Assembly: GCF_004795255.1 (NCBI RefSeq)
Contig: NZ_SSBQ01000002.1
Location: 2,995,501-3,059,500, forward strand
DNA length: 64,000 nt
Source of the DNA: Streptomyces sp. RKND-216
GTDB lineage: Bacteria > Actinomycetota > Actinomycetes > Streptomycetales > Streptomycetaceae
Direction of reading: 5' to 3'
The notes beneath the pieces were generated by a model. That model saw only the letters and a list, made by a program, of their open reading frames with translations, ran no database searches and had not been told where the DNA came from. This document shows positions 7,957 through 20,824 of this stretch, one piece after another. The translations under genes were made by a program, and so were the position numbers. The stretch's first letter is position 1. The number at the start of each line of letters is the position of its first letter.

Positions 7957-8000
7957 GCCGCCGCGGGCCCGTACCGTGACCGGTACGGGCCCGCGGCGGC
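7957..8000 (-). terminator. Terminator of the M43 metalloprotease gene
   Basis: A perfect 20-bp stem (7957-7976 with 7981-8000, including GGGCCCGTACCG) with a TGAC loop lies 34 bases downstream of the minus-strand protease stop. The rest of the 364-base gap to the regulator start (7670-7956) shows no gene; it should hold the regulator promoter. Confidence 0.88.
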
Positions 8001-8033
8001 CGGCGGAGGGTATGCGGCCCTCGCGCACGGCGG

Positions 8034-9101
8034 TCAGGCGCGGTAGGCCGTCCAGAACTCGTTCATGCGGTCCACCTGGCCCTGGGTGAACAGGGTCATG
8101 CAGGAGTCGTACGTGTAGTCCATGAAGTTGTGGATCGGGTCCACGCCTCCGCCGCTGCAGGTGTCGCGGCCCGTGGGGCACTCGAACGCGGGGCTGGCCT
8201 CGGCCGCGGTGTCCGAGACGTAGTCGCCCTGGCCGCCGCAGCCGCCCTGGAAGGTGTGGTACAGGCCCATCCAGTGGCCGACCTCGTGCGTGCCCGTGTC
8301 GCCCTCGTCGTAGTTGGTGGCCGAGCCGCCCGGCAGCGACGCGTCGAGGACGACGACGCCGTCCATCTCCGGCTCGCTCTGGTAGGAGGTCGGGAAGGTG
8401 GCCCAGCCGAGCAGGCCGCCGCCCAGGTTGGCGGTGTAGAAGTTCAGCGCGTTCGCGCCGCCCTGGCGGAGGCTGGACTTCATGTTGGCCTCGGCCGCGC
8501 TGTCCGGCTGGAGGCCGTTGTACCAGTTGGCGTTGTCCGTGTAGGTCGTGTCGACCAGCTCGAAGCTGTAGGGCGACGCGGTGTTGCCCGAGCCGACACC
8601 GCCGAAGGCGTCGTTGAGGACGTCCATCTGGGCGCCGATGTCGCCGGCGGTCAGCTTGCCGGTCGCGCCGTCGTGGACGACGTGGAAGTAGACCGGGATG
8701 GTGACGGGGGCGAGCTGGCCGTTCTTGCCCTTCTTCTGCGCGAGCAGACCGTCGGCGCGCATCCGGTCGAGCTTCTTGTCCAGGGCCCGCTCCATCGCGG
8801 CGGCCTTCTTCGCGCTCACCGCGTTGGGTTCGTGGGCGGCGTGGTCGTGGCCGTGCGGGCGGGTCACGCGGGCGGCGGCGGGGGCGTTGCCGTGGCCCTC
8901 GGCGTGGCTGGGCTCGGAGTTGCCGTGGCCCTCAGCGGTGCGGCACTCCGCATCGACCGATGCGGCGGTCGTGGAGCGGGCGGCGTCGGCGGCGGCTCCC
9001 GTGGGGGCGGAGACGGGCACGAGGGCGAGTGTTCCGGCCACTGCGGCGATACCGATGAGGCGGTTACGGGCGGATGGGGATATTCGTCTGAATCGGCGCA
9101 A
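8034..9101 (-). CDS. Secreted zinc metalloprotease, M43 (pappalysin/cytophagalysin) type
   Basis: A 355-aa secreted protease. The TTG start is chosen because GGGAGGAG lies about 7 bases upstream and a signal peptide follows directly: [13 protein letters not shown], a hydrophobic core, then an AxA-type cut near residue 37. Residues 59-90 are a His-rich prosegment with a repeated AEGHGN unit and seven His. The catalytic motif is [12 protein letters not shown] (HExxHxxGxxH), and a C-terminal NFMDYT supplies the Met-turn, as in M43 enzymes. It probably degrades extracellular protein. It stands alone, with its own strong terminator. A few other secreted peptidases lie 10 kb to the right, but not in one operon. 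Confidence 0.93.
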   Translation of the reverse strand: MRRFRRISPSARNRLIGIAAVAGTLALVPVSAPTGAAADAARSTTAASVDAECRTAEGHGNSEPSHAEGHGNAPAAARVTRPHGHDHAAHEPNAVSAKKAAAMERALDKKLDRMRADGLLAQKKGKNGQLAPVTIPVYFHVVHDGATGKLTAGDIGAQMDVLNDAFGGVGSGNTASPYSFELVDTTYTDNANWYNGLQPDSAAEANMKSSLRQGGANALNFYTANLGGGLLGWATFPTSYQSEPEMDGVVVLDASLPGGSATNYDEGDTGTHEVGHWMGLYHTFQGGCGGQGDYVSDTAAEASPAFECPTGRDTCSGGGVDPIHNFMDYTYDSCMTLFTQGQVDRMNEFWTAYRA

Positions 9102-9604
9102 GGTGCGCTCCTCCCGAGACACCGGCGCGAGGGATCTCCTCGCATCCGCGGCGCAGGTTATGGCTGAGTGGCGAAAGCCAGCCAGGCCCGATCCGGCCCA
9201 AAGATTCGACGCAGCGTCGCCATCGGTGGGTGTGAGAGGTCTGGACAACTCGCGCCGGTGAGCCCACGCGACCGCCGTGTGACGCAGGACACTGCGGCAT
9301 GTGCGCGGATTCGTGCGGATGTGCGCACGGCTTGCCGGGGTGGGTCGTCCCGCGTCAAGGGTCGGGGAGGGTCATCGGAATCTGGCCGGAAAGCATCTTG
9401 CCTCGTCACTTACCGGCAAGGAGTGCGCCGGGTACCGGACGCCGGGGCGGCGCGGCGCGCAGGGGTGTACCGGCGGGTGGGGCGTACGGGGCGCGAGAGG
9501 TGTCCGGGATGTGCGCGATGTCCGGGGCCTGCGGTGCGCATGGGGCGCGCGGGGGCGGAGCGCTGGAGGTGGAGTGTCCCGCGTGCCGGGGGTCGCGGCG
9601 TGTG
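9102..9604. other. 503-base intergenic region without a recognisable gene
   Basis: This stretch separates two minus-strand genes. Open frames cross it but show no ribosome site, no family signature and inconsistent codon bias. It should contain the protease promoter near 9110-9300. I see no RNA gene or repeat that I can name; 9460-9600 is a low-complexity G-rich run. Confidence 0.5.
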
Positions 9605-10000
9605 TCAGAGGCGGCTCATGGTGCGGTCGACGGCGACCTCGATCAGTACCCGCTCCGGGTTGGGCTTCGGGCGCCGGCCGTAGCGCGCCTCGTACCGCTC
9701 CTCTGCGTCGGCGATCAGCGAGGGCTCGGTGCGGACCACCGCTCGGCCCTCCAGAGTGGCCCACCGCCGGCGGTCCACCTGGCACAGCGCGACCCGGCTG
9801 CCCCCCGGCCCGGCCGCCCGCACGTTGCGCACCTTCCGGCTCGTCCCGCGCGCGACCACCCGGGCCGTGTGCGTGCGGGGGTCGTACGTCACGCTCACCG
9901 GGACCACGTGTGGCGTGCCGTCGGGGCGGAAGGTGGTGAGAGTGGAGTAGTGGCGTTCGCGCCAGAAGGCGAGAAACGCCGGGTCGTCCTGGAGGGCCAT
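9605..10000 (-). CDS. PPOX-class F420-dependent oxidoreductase-like protein
   Basis: A 131-aa flavin/F420-binding split-barrel protein. The sequence opens [17 protein letters not shown] and continues with [20 protein letters not shown], the usual signature of this PPOX-class family, then the [11 protein letters not shown] cofactor loop. Members reduce small molecules with F420H2 or FMN; the substrate is unknown. The start is set at the ATG that begins the conserved region; the frame is open 43 codons further but that part crosses the clpB promoter. Divergent from clpB. Confidence 0.88.
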   Translation of the reverse strand: MALQDDPAFLAFWRERHYSTLTTFRPDGTPHVVPVSVTYDPRTHTARVVARGTSRKVRNVRAAGPGGSRVALCQVDRRRWATLEGRAVVRTEPSLIADAEERYEARYGRRPKPNPERVLIEVAVDRTMSRL

Positions 10001-10085
10001 GCCCCGACCGTAGCGCGGGGTTGCACTGTGGTGGGGGCGGCTCGCGGGCGCCCTCGCGAGTGCTGCGCGGACTGCTGCCGATATA

Positions 10086-10106
10086 GTTGAGTGGAATAGA
10101 CTCAAC
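10086..10106. promoter_or_regulatory. HAIR element (HspR-type operator) upstream of clpB
   Basis: GTTGAGT, 7 bases, then ACTCAAC is a perfect inverted repeat. It differs from the known HspR-associated inverted repeat (CTTGAGT-N7-ACTCAAG) only by one symmetric base at each end. It lies 62 bases before the clpB start, inside an unusually AT-rich patch, so it very likely overlaps the promoter. HspR with DnaK represses clpB, dnaK and lon in Streptomyces until heat stress. Confidence 0.85.
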
Positions 10107-10167
10107 TTGTTGTACCGTGGACCGTGCAAGGCATGGGATATCGCGGAAGAAGGAGGCAGAGACGAGC

Positions 10168-12783
<2,616 letters not shown>

Positions 12784-12809
12784 CCGCCGGTGCAAACGGC
12801 CCGATACCC

Positions 12810-12840
12810 GGCCGGTGCGGGGACTGCCCCGCGCCGGGCC
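12810..12840 (+). terminator. Probable terminator after clpB
   Basis: GGCCGG.TGCGGGG pairs with CCCCGCGCCGGGCC around an ACTG loop; there is one bulge and one G-T pair. It starts 27 bases after the clpB stop. Confidence 0.65.
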
Positions 12841-12980
12841 GTGGTACCCGCCGCACGGGTGCCGCCCGGCCCGGGGCCCGTAGGGACCACCGACGGATGG
12901 CATCCGTCGCGGCCCGCGGTTTGCGTCTCCCGGCCCGTCATGGGGGAGGATGGCCGTATCCATACGAAGGGAAATCCACG

Positions 12981-13520
12981 GTGAGCATCGACCCGTCCTC
13001 GATCCCTAACTTCGGGGGCCAGCAGCCCGACCAGCAGGAGACCGGTCCCACCGGACCCGTCGTCCCCGACCAGGATCTGGTCAAGCAACTCCTCGACCAG
13101 ATGGAGCTGAAGTACGTCGTCGATGACGAGGGCGACCTCGCCGCTCCGTGGGAGGAGTTCCGCACGTACTTCATGTTCCGCGGCGAGGCGGAACAGCAGG
13201 TCTTCTCGGTGCGCACGTTCTACGACCGGCCGCACAAGATCGAGGAGAAGGGCGCCGTCCTCGAGTCGATCGACGACTGGAACCGCCGCACCCTGTGGCC
13301 CAAGGTCTACAGCCACACCCACGACGACGGCACCGTCCGCCTCATCGGCGAGGCACAGATGCTGATCGGCACCGGCGTGTCCCTGGAGCACTTCGTGTCC
13401 AGCGTCGTCAGCTGGGTGCGCGCCTCGATCGAGTTCGACAAGTGGATGGTGGAGCAGCTCGGGCTGGAGAAGGACGCCGGCTCCGGCGCCGACGGCGAGG
13501 ACTCCGGCTCCGACTCCTGA
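12981..13520 (+). CDS. YbjN domain protein
   Basis: A 179-aa soluble protein with a YbjN / type III secretion chaperone-like fold: conserved VVDDEGDLAAPWEEF, an FMFRG strand and a C-terminal FVSSVVSWVRASIEFDKW helix. The GTG start follows GAAGGG. The N-terminal 30 residues (Pro/Gln/Gly) and C-terminal 15 (Ser/Asp/Gly) are low-complexity tails. Its biochemical role is unknown; relatives in actinomycetes are conserved housekeeping-type genes. It appears to be transcribed on its own after clpB. Confidence 0.82.
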   Translation: MSIDPSSIPNFGGQQPDQQETGPTGPVVPDQDLVKQLLDQMELKYVVDDEGDLAAPWEEFRTYFMFRGEAEQQVFSVRTFYDRPHKIEEKGAVLESIDDWNRRTLWPKVYSHTHDDGTVRLIGEAQMLIGTGVSLEHFVSSVVSWVRASIEFDKWMVEQLGLEKDAGSGADGEDSGSDS

Positions 13521-13777
13521 CCTCTGACGCACGGCGCCCACGGGCCCGGACGAGGTGCCCCGGCACCCCGCCCGGGCCCGTCCGCGTCCGCATCCGTGCG
13601 ATCCGAGGCGTCCCGTTGGCGCGGCGGGCCACAAGGATCCCTTCCGACATGCGGAAGAGAGCGTCCGCATGTCGGTGCGGGGGTACCACCCATGGCGGTG
13701 TGACCTTTCCGTGACCTACCCTGGTCCGGCTCGTGATCCGAGGAGGACGGACGCGACGAGGCGGAAGATGGGCAGGC

Positions 13778-15871
13778 ATGCAGCGGCCAGAGGGCACGAC
13801 GGGTCCGGTCGGAACGACGGTGGCGGAACGCCCGCCGGGGACGCGCGAGGGCGCGCCGCCCCGCGAGCAGAGGTTCCGCGGCGACGTGGAGGGACTGCGG
13901 GCGCTGGCCGTGTGCGTGGTCCTGGCCTACCACGCGGGAGCGGCCACGTTCGCCGGGGGCTACGTCGGCGTCGACGTGTTCTTCGTCGTCTCGGGATATC
14001 TGATCACCGGCCTGCTGCTCCGGGAACTCCAGCAGACCGGCAGCATAGCCCTGACGCGGTTCTACGCCCGTCGCATGCGGCGCCTGCTTCCGCTGGCCTG
14101 CCTGGTGCTGCTCACGGCGGCCGCGGCGGCATGGCTGCTCTTCTCGCCGGTCGAGCGTCAGCAGGTCTTCGAGGACGTCATCGCCTCGGCGCTCTACGCG
14201 GTCAACTGGCAGCAGGCGGCAGAGGCGGTCGACTACTCCGCGGTGGGCACCGCCGCGAGCCCCGTCCAGCACTTCTGGTCCCTCTCCGTGGAGGAGCAGT
14301 TCTATCTCGTCTGGCCGCTTCTGCTGCTCGCCTGCGGTCTCGGCAGCCGACGACGCGCACCCCGGGTCCGTCTGGCATTCGGCCTGGGATCCGTCGCCGC
14401 CGCTTCCTTCGCCTACTCCGTAGTGCTGACGACCACCGAGGCGGGCGTGGCCTACTTCTCCACGCTCACCCGGGGATGGGAGCTGGCGGCCGGGGGACTG
14501 CTCGCCCTGGTGCCGACCGCGCGTCTGCGTGAACTCCCTCGCCGGGCGCCCGCGGTGCTGGGCTGCGGCGGCCTCGCCGCCGTCCTCACCTCCGTCACCG
14601 TCTACGACGACACGACGCCGTTCCCCGGCGTGCCCGTGCTGCTGCCGGTGCTGGGCACCGTCGCCCTCATCGCCGCCGGCACCGCGGGCCCCCACCCGGT
14701 CGCCCGGGTCCTGGAGCTCCCGCCCGTCCGCTACCTCGGCCGGGTGTCCTACTCCTGGTATCTCTGGCACTGGCCGGCCATCGTCTTCGCGACCGCCTTC
14801 TTCTCCGGTCTGCCCACCTCGATCCTCCTGCTCGTGGTGGTGCTCTCGCTGATTCCCGCCGCACTGAGCCACCGCCTGGTGGAGGAGTATTTCCGCCGCG
14901 CCCGCGCGTTCGCGCCGAACGGCCGCAGCCTGGCCCTGGGCGGCGGGTGCACGGCGCTCGCCGTCCTCGCCGCTGCGCTCTCCTGGAACAGCGTGCCGCG
15001 GGTGCCGCAGGCGGAGCCGCACGAGGTCACCGGTGCCCGGTCGTTGCTGGGCGGTGAGCCGCTGCAGCACACCGCGGACGCCTTGCGCCCGCTGCCGGAG
15101 AAGGCCGCCGAGGACAAGGGCCGGGCGCACCGGGACGGCTGCCTCGTCGCCCAGCGCGCCACCCGGTCCCCCGCGTGCGTCTACGGCGACACCACGGCCG
15201 GCACGACCGTCGTGCTCTATGGCGACTCCCACGCCATGCAGTACGCCCCGGCCCTGGAACGTGTCGCCCAGAAGCGGAAGTGGCGGCTGGTCGTGCTCAC
15301 CAAGTCCGGCTGCACGCCGGCGGACCTCCCCACCTGGAACCCCCGGCTCAAGCGGGAGTACACCGAGTGCGCGGAGTGGCGCGAGCGGACGCTGGAGCGC
15401 ATCGAGCGGGACGAGAAACCCGACCTGGTGGTGACCGGAAACCTGGCCACGGTGCGCGCCGTCGCCGACGGCGACCGGCTGGGGGCCGAGGACAGCGCCC
15501 GCCGCGTCCGGACGGCCTACGCCGACTCCTTGGAGCGTCTGCAGCGCGCGGGAGCGCGGACCGTCGTGGTCGCGGACAACCCGCACCCGCCCGAAGACGT
15601 GCCCGCCTGTGTCTCCGCACACCTGGAGGATCTCTCGCAGTGCGTCGTGCCCGAACGCACCGGACTGGACTTCACGCCGGTCAACCGCCAGGCGGCAGGG
15701 GACGTCTCCGGCGCACGGCTGATCGACCCGGGCGAGGCGTTGTGCCGGGACGGTGTCTGCCCCGCGGTGATCGGCAACGCACTCGTCTACCGCAACGGTG
15801 CGCACCTGACGGCGACGTACATGGAGACGATGGCCGACTGGCTGGACGGCGAGCTTCCCTCCGTCCGCTGA
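13778..15871 (+). CDS. OafA/YrhL-type membrane acyltransferase with C-terminal SGNH domain
   Basis: A 697-aa protein. Residues about 30-370 form an acyltransferase-3 domain with ten or so helices and the FRGDVEGLRALAV and YHAG motifs, then WSLSVEEQFYLVWP. Residues about 430-690 form an extracytoplasmic SGNH domain with a GDSH block (LYGDSHAMQYAP) and the C-terminal NGAHLT His. Such proteins move acyl groups, often acetyl, onto cell-wall polymers, polysaccharides or secreted molecules. The start is uncertain: an in-frame GTG at 13733 would add 15 residues. Converges with the SpoIIE gene; their shared hairpin overlaps both stops. Confidence 0.9.
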   Translation: MQRPEGTTGPVGTTVAERPPGTREGAPPREQRFRGDVEGLRALAVCVVLAYHAGAATFAGGYVGVDVFFVVSGYLITGLLLRELQQTGSIALTRFYARRMRRLLPLACLVLLTAAAAAWLLFSPVERQQVFEDVIASALYAVNWQQAAEAVDYSAVGTAASPVQHFWSLSVEEQFYLVWPLLLLACGLGSRRRAPRVRLAFGLGSVAAASFAYSVVLTTTEAGVAYFSTLTRGWELAAGGLLALVPTARLRELPRRAPAVLGCGGLAAVLTSVTVYDDTTPFPGVPVLLPVLGTVALIAAGTAGPHPVARVLELPPVRYLGRVSYSWYLWHWPAIVFATAFFSGLPTSILLLVVVLSLIPAALSHRLVEEYFRRARAFAPNGRSLALGGGCTALAVLAAALSWNSVPRVPQAEPHEVTGARSLLGGEPLQHTADALRPLPEKAAEDKGRAHRDGCLVAQRATRSPACVYGDTTAGTTVVLYGDSHAMQYAPALERVAQKRKWRLVVLTKSGCTPADLPTWNPRLKREYTECAEWRERTLERIERDEKPDLVVTGNLATVRAVADGDRLGAEDSARRVRTAYADSLERLQRAGARTVVVADNPHPPEDVPACVSAHLEDLSQCVVPERTGLDFTPVNRQAAGDVSGARLIDPGEALCRDGVCPAVIGNALVYRNGAHLTATYMETMADWLDGELPSVR

Positions 15872-15900
15872 ACGGGCGGGGCCGCCGACCCCGTTCAGCG
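15866..15900. terminator. Bidirectional terminator overlapping two stop codons
   Basis: CGCTGAACGGG (15866-15876) pairs perfectly with CCCGTTCAGCG (15890-15900), and the loop holds further GC pairing. The left arm contains the acyltransferase stop, the right arm the SpoIIE-phosphatase stop. Confidence 0.8.
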
Positions 15901-17976
15901 GCGGGTGATGCGGGCGATGAGCAGGGCGATGTCGTCGTGGTGGTCGGGGTGCCGCAGCGCGCGCAGCAGCCGGTCGCAGGTCTCCTGGAGCCCGGCCCCG
16001 GGCGTGAGGAGTTTCCGCAGCAGGGCCAGCCGTTCGTCGATGTCCTGGCCGCGCACCTCCACCAGGCCGTCGGTGTAGAGGACCAGTTCGTCGTCCGGGC
16101 GCAGCCGGACGGCGGTGCTGTGGAAGGGGACGGTGCCCACGCCGAGCGGGGCGCCGGTGGGCAGGTCGAGGAGCTGCGCGGGCAGCCCGGGGCGGGCCAG
16201 CACCGGTGGCAGGTGCCCTGCCGAGGCGAGCCGGCACTCGCCGGTGGCGGGGTCGTACACGGCGTACAAGCAGGTGGCGATCGACTGCTCCAGGCCGGTG
16301 CTGCTGCGGTCGACGCTGCGCAGGATGCCGTCCGGCTCCAGGTGGAGGTGGGCGAGCGCGCGGATGGTCGTCCGCACCTGGCCCATGGTCGCGGCGGCGG
16401 TGACTCCGCTGCCCATCACGTCGCCGACCACCAGCGCCGTCCTGCCACCCGCCAGCGGGATGACGTCGAACCAGTCCCCGCCGACTTCGCTGGCCGCCCC
16501 TGCGGGCTGGTAGCGGTAGGCGATCTCCAGGCCGGGCTGCGGCTCGGGGAGCTGCGGCAGCAGGGAGCGCTGGAGGGTGAGCGCGGTGGCCCGCTCCCGC
16601 TGGTACCAGCGCGCGTTGTCGATGGAGATCGCCGCCCGGCCGGCCAGTTCGCGGGCCAGCACGACGTCGTCCTCGTCGAAGGGCTCCGGGTTGCCGATGC
16701 GCTTGAGGTCGAGCGCGCCGAGCACCGTGCCGCGGGCGATGAGCGGGACGGCCAGGTAGGAGTGCAGCCCGGCGCGGTCGAGGAGCCGCGCCGACTCGGC
16801 GTCGCGGGCGATGAGGGCCAGGTCGGTGGGGCGCACCCGGGGCACGCGGACGGGGGCGCCGGTGGCGACGCACCGGGCGACCAGCCGGTCGGTGCCGTAG
16901 CGGGCGGCCTCGCCGACCGGGTCGGCGGCGCGGGCGGCCTCGGTCGGGTCCGCCTCGGCCAGCGCCAGCGCCCGGAACACCGGCGGCCCGGATGCCTCCC
17001 CGGGCCCGCCGCGGTGCTCCAGGACGTCCTCGAGGATGTCGACGGCGGCCAGGTCCGCGAGGCGGGGGACGACGGCGTCGGCGAGTTCGCGGGCGGTCTG
17101 CTCCAGGTCCAGGGTGGTGCCGATCCGTGCGGTGGCGTCCGCGATGGTGGTCAGCCGTTCCCGGGCGCGGGCCGCTTCGGTCGCCGCCTCGTGCTGCTGG
17201 GTGATGTCGCGCAGCGCGACGGTGAGCCCCAGCACGTCGCCGCCGGCCGACTCGAGACGGAAGTAGGAGAGGTGCCAGGCGTGCTCGTGGTCCGGGTCGC
17301 CTGCCGGGCGGCCCAGGACGGGCTGGTCGCGCAGCGGCGTCCCCGTCCGCAGGACGTCCCGCATCACCGACTCGGCCGTGTCGGAGTCGACGAACGGCAG
17401 GATGTGCCGGACGCTGCGGTCGAGGCGGGCGTGCGGCGGGAGGCCGGCGATGTCGCCCAGCGCGGGATTGACGCTGACGGTGCGCAACCGGGTGTCGAAG
17501 ACCGCGACTCCGATCGGAGACTGGGCGACCACGCGGGTGGACAGCGCGACCTCGCGCTCCACCTGGCGCACGGTGCCCTGGTCGGTCGCCAGCCCCAGCG
17601 CGTAGGGGTCGCCGCGGTCGTCCGTCAGCCGCATGTTGCGGAACTCCAGCAGGCGCACTCCGCCGTCCCGGTGGCGGACCGGGAACACGCCGGCCCACGC
17701 ACCGCTGCTTTCGGCCATGACCTCGGCGAAGAGCTTCTGCGCGCGGTCGCGGTACTCCGGGGGGACCAGCGTCCGTACTGCCGGACGCCCGAGCACCTCC
17801 GACGCGCGGAAGCCCATCAGCTCCTCGGCCTGCGGGCTCCACAGCACGATGCGCCCGGAGGCGTCGATCACCACGGCGGCGACGGCCAGGACGTCCATCA
17901 GTCCGCCGGGCGGCGAGGGGGCGAAAGAGGGGCGGTCCTCCTCGCCGACCCCGGTGCGGGACCCGTCGGTGACCAT
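15895..17976 (-). CDS. PAS-PAS-GAF sensor with SpoIIE/PP2C serine phosphatase domain
   Basis: A 693-aa cytoplasmic sensor phosphatase. Two PAS domains (about 25-145 and 150-275; VVIDASGRIVLWSPQAEELMGF, then VFDTRLRTVSVNPAL), a GAF domain (about 290-445) and a C-terminal SpoIIE/PP2C domain (about 475-693; GGDWFDVIPL, VGDVMGSG, DELVLYTDGLVE) follow in order. Metal-binding Asp residues of PP2C are present. Such proteins dephosphorylate anti-anti-sigma factors and so control alternative sigma factors in stress or development. The ATG is preferred because GGAGGGAG lies 9 bases upstream. No anti-sigma partner is adjacent. Confidence 0.92.
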   Translation of the reverse strand: MVTDGSRTGVGEEDRPSFAPSPPGGLMDVLAVAAVVIDASGRIVLWSPQAEELMGFRASEVLGRPAVRTLVPPEYRDRAQKLFAEVMAESSGAWAGVFPVRHRDGGVRLLEFRNMRLTDDRGDPYALGLATDQGTVRQVEREVALSTRVVAQSPIGVAVFDTRLRTVSVNPALGDIAGLPPHARLDRSVRHILPFVDSDTAESVMRDVLRTGTPLRDQPVLGRPAGDPDHEHAWHLSYFRLESAGGDVLGLTVALRDITQQHEAATEAARARERLTTIADATARIGTTLDLEQTARELADAVVPRLADLAAVDILEDVLEHRGGPGEASGPPVFRALALAEADPTEAARAADPVGEAARYGTDRLVARCVATGAPVRVPRVRPTDLALIARDAESARLLDRAGLHSYLAVPLIARGTVLGALDLKRIGNPEPFDEDDVVLARELAGRAAISIDNARWYQRERATALTLQRSLLPQLPEPQPGLEIAYRYQPAGAASEVGGDWFDVIPLAGGRTALVVGDVMGSGVTAAATMGQVRTTIRALAHLHLEPDGILRSVDRSSTGLEQSIATCLYAVYDPATGECRLASAGHLPPVLARPGLPAQLLDLPTGAPLGVGTVPFHSTAVRLRPDDELVLYTDGLVEVRGQDIDERLALLRKLLTPGAGLQETCDRLLRALRHPDHHDDIALLIARITRR

Positions 17977-18113
17977 GTACGGCTGCTCCCTCCGAAAGGG
18001 ACCCCGCGGGTGCCGGCCGTGCGGCGGACACCGGGGGAGGGACCGCGGTCCTCTCATCGTCTCTCGCCTCGCCGAGCGCCGCAGCTTCCCGTGGTGCCCC
18101 GGCCCGGACACGG

Positions 18114-18149
18114 CGGAGCCCGGCCGCCGGGATCGGCGGCCGGGCTCCG
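18114..18149 (-). terminator. Terminator of the M28 aminopeptidase gene
   Basis: A 16-bp perfect stem (arm GGAGCCCGGCCGCCG) with a GGAT loop, 27 bases downstream of the minus-strand aminopeptidase stop. Confidence 0.87.
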
Positions 18150-18175
18150 GCACGGTGGCGCGCGGTGGCGGACGG

Positions 18176-19225
<1,050 letters not shown>

Positions 19226-20824
19226 TTACTGCACGTTGACTCCGGTCCAGGCGGCCTCGACCGTGGACACCTCGGTGCTGTCCGCGCCGTAGAGGGCGGT
19301 GGCCGCGGCGACCGTCGCCCGGCGGGCGTCGGCGTAGTCCGTGGTGGAGGTCATCTCCTCGGTCAGCGCCTTGAACCAGATGGCCGCCGCCTTGTCGATG
19401 CCGATGCCCTCGACGGTGGAGTCGTCGTGCGTCGGGCTGTTGTAGGTGACGCCGTTGATGGTCTTCTCGCCGCTGCCCTCGGCCAGCAGGTAGAAGAAGT
19501 GGTTGCCGATGCCCGAGCTGTAGTGGACGTCGACGTTCGCGGCGTCCTCGGACCAGTAGTCCAGGGAGCTGCCGTCCTTGCTCGGCTGCGCCATGTAGCG
19601 CAGCGGGGAGCCGTCGCCGCGGATGTCGATCTTCTCGCCGACGTGGTAGTCGCCCGGGTCCTCCGGGTTCTGCGCGTGGAACTCCACGGCCGCGGCGAAG
19701 ATGTCGGAGGTGGCCTCGTTCAGGCCGCCCGACTCGCCCTGGTAGACGAGGCCGGCGGTGGCGGAGGTGACGCCGTGCGTCATCTCGTGCGCCGCCACGT
19801 CGATCGACGTGAGCGGGTGCTCGTTGTTCGCGCCGTCGCCGTAGGTCATGCAGAAGCAGGAGTCCTGCCAGAAGGCGTTCTGGTAGGCCTCGCCGTAGTG
19901 GACGCGGCTGGTGGCGCCCTCGCCGTCGCCGCGGATGCCGTCCCGGCCGTGCACGTTCTTGTAGTAGTCCCAGGTCAGCGCCGCACCGTAGTGGGCGTCG
20001 ACGGCCGCGGTCTGCGGGTCGGCGGGAGTGCCGTCGCCCCAGGTGTCGTCGGTGTCGGTGAAGACCTGGTTGCCGTTGTCGGCGTCCTGCGTCTCGTGGC
20101 CGCCGCGTGCGGAGTCGGTCATGGTGAACGACCCGCCGGAGCCCTCGGTCCCGATCTCGACCTCGCCGGCGTACATGCTGCTGCCGGTGCCGTTGTGCAC
20201 GGCCTGCCACTCGTACAGCTTCTCGCCGGTCTTCGCGTCGGTGACGACGTGCAGCTCGTTCGGGGTGCCGTCCTTCTGCTTGCCCCCGAGGACCTTCTCC
20301 CAGGCCAGCGTCGGCTTGCCGTCCGCGGCCCAGATCACCTTGCGCGGCGCCTTGCTGCCCTTCGCGTCCGCCTGCGCGGCGGACAGCGACGGCTTCTGGG
20401 ACTTCGGCGCGTCGGTGGAGGCCACCTTGATCTCGGCCTCGACGGCCTTGGTGACACCGGTCTTCTCGCCGGTCGCGTTGCGGTGCACGATCAGGTCGCC
20501 GCCGAGGACGGGCAGGCCGTCGAAGGTGCGGGCGTAGCGGGTGTGCGTGGAGCCGTCGCGGTTCTTCACCACGTCCTTCACCTCCAGCCCCTGCTTCTCG
20601 CCGAGGCCGAGGACCCGAGCGGTCCGCGCCTTGGCGGCGTCGGTGTCGGCCGACTTGACCAGCTCGGTGCGGTCCGACGGCGACAGCGAGACGGGCATGG
20701 CGCCCTTGTCGAAGCCGTCCTTGTCGGGAGCCGCTCCGGCGGTGCCGGCAGTCACGCCCGCGGCGACCAGCGCCGCGGTGGCGGCGAGGGCGGATATACG
20801 GTGCTTCTTCGTGGTGAGTCTCAC
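19226..20824 (-). CDS. Secreted thermolysin-like M4 neutral metalloprotease
   Basis: A 532-aa preproenzyme. The GTG start has AGAAGGAG 8 bases upstream and begins a signal peptide (VRLTTKKHRISAL, core, AGA cut near 31). An FTP/PepSY propeptide spans about 40-210. The mature catalytic part carries HEMTHGVT, the downstream GGLNEATSD zinc Glu, and the C-terminal YSSGIGNHFFYLL with the transition-state His region. M4 enzymes are extracellular endopeptidases activated by self-cleavage of the propeptide. Length and order are standard for streptomycete neutral proteases. A short palindrome at 20891-20904 lies in its promoter region. Confidence 0.95.
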   Translation of the reverse strand: MRLTTKKHRISALAATAALVAAGVTAGTAGAAPDKDGFDKGAMPVSLSPSDRTELVKSADTDAAKARTARVLGLGEKQGLEVKDVVKNRDGSTHTRYARTFDGLPVLGGDLIVHRNATGEKTGVTKAVEAEIKVASTDAPKSQKPSLSAAQADAKGSKAPRKVIWAADGKPTLAWEKVLGGKQKDGTPNELHVVTDAKTGEKLYEWQAVHNGTGSSMYAGEVEIGTEGSGGSFTMTDSARGGHETQDADNGNQVFTDTDDTWGDGTPADPQTAAVDAHYGAALTWDYYKNVHGRDGIRGDGEGATSRVHYGEAYQNAFWQDSCFCMTYGDGANNEHPLTSIDVAAHEMTHGVTSATAGLVYQGESGGLNEATSDIFAAAVEFHAQNPEDPGDYHVGEKIDIRGDGSPLRYMAQPSKDGSSLDYWSEDAANVDVHYSSGIGNHFFYLLAEGSGEKTINGVTYNSPTHDDSTVEGIGIDKAAAIWFKALTEEMTSTTDYADARRATVAAATALYGADSTEVSTVEAAWTGVNVQ

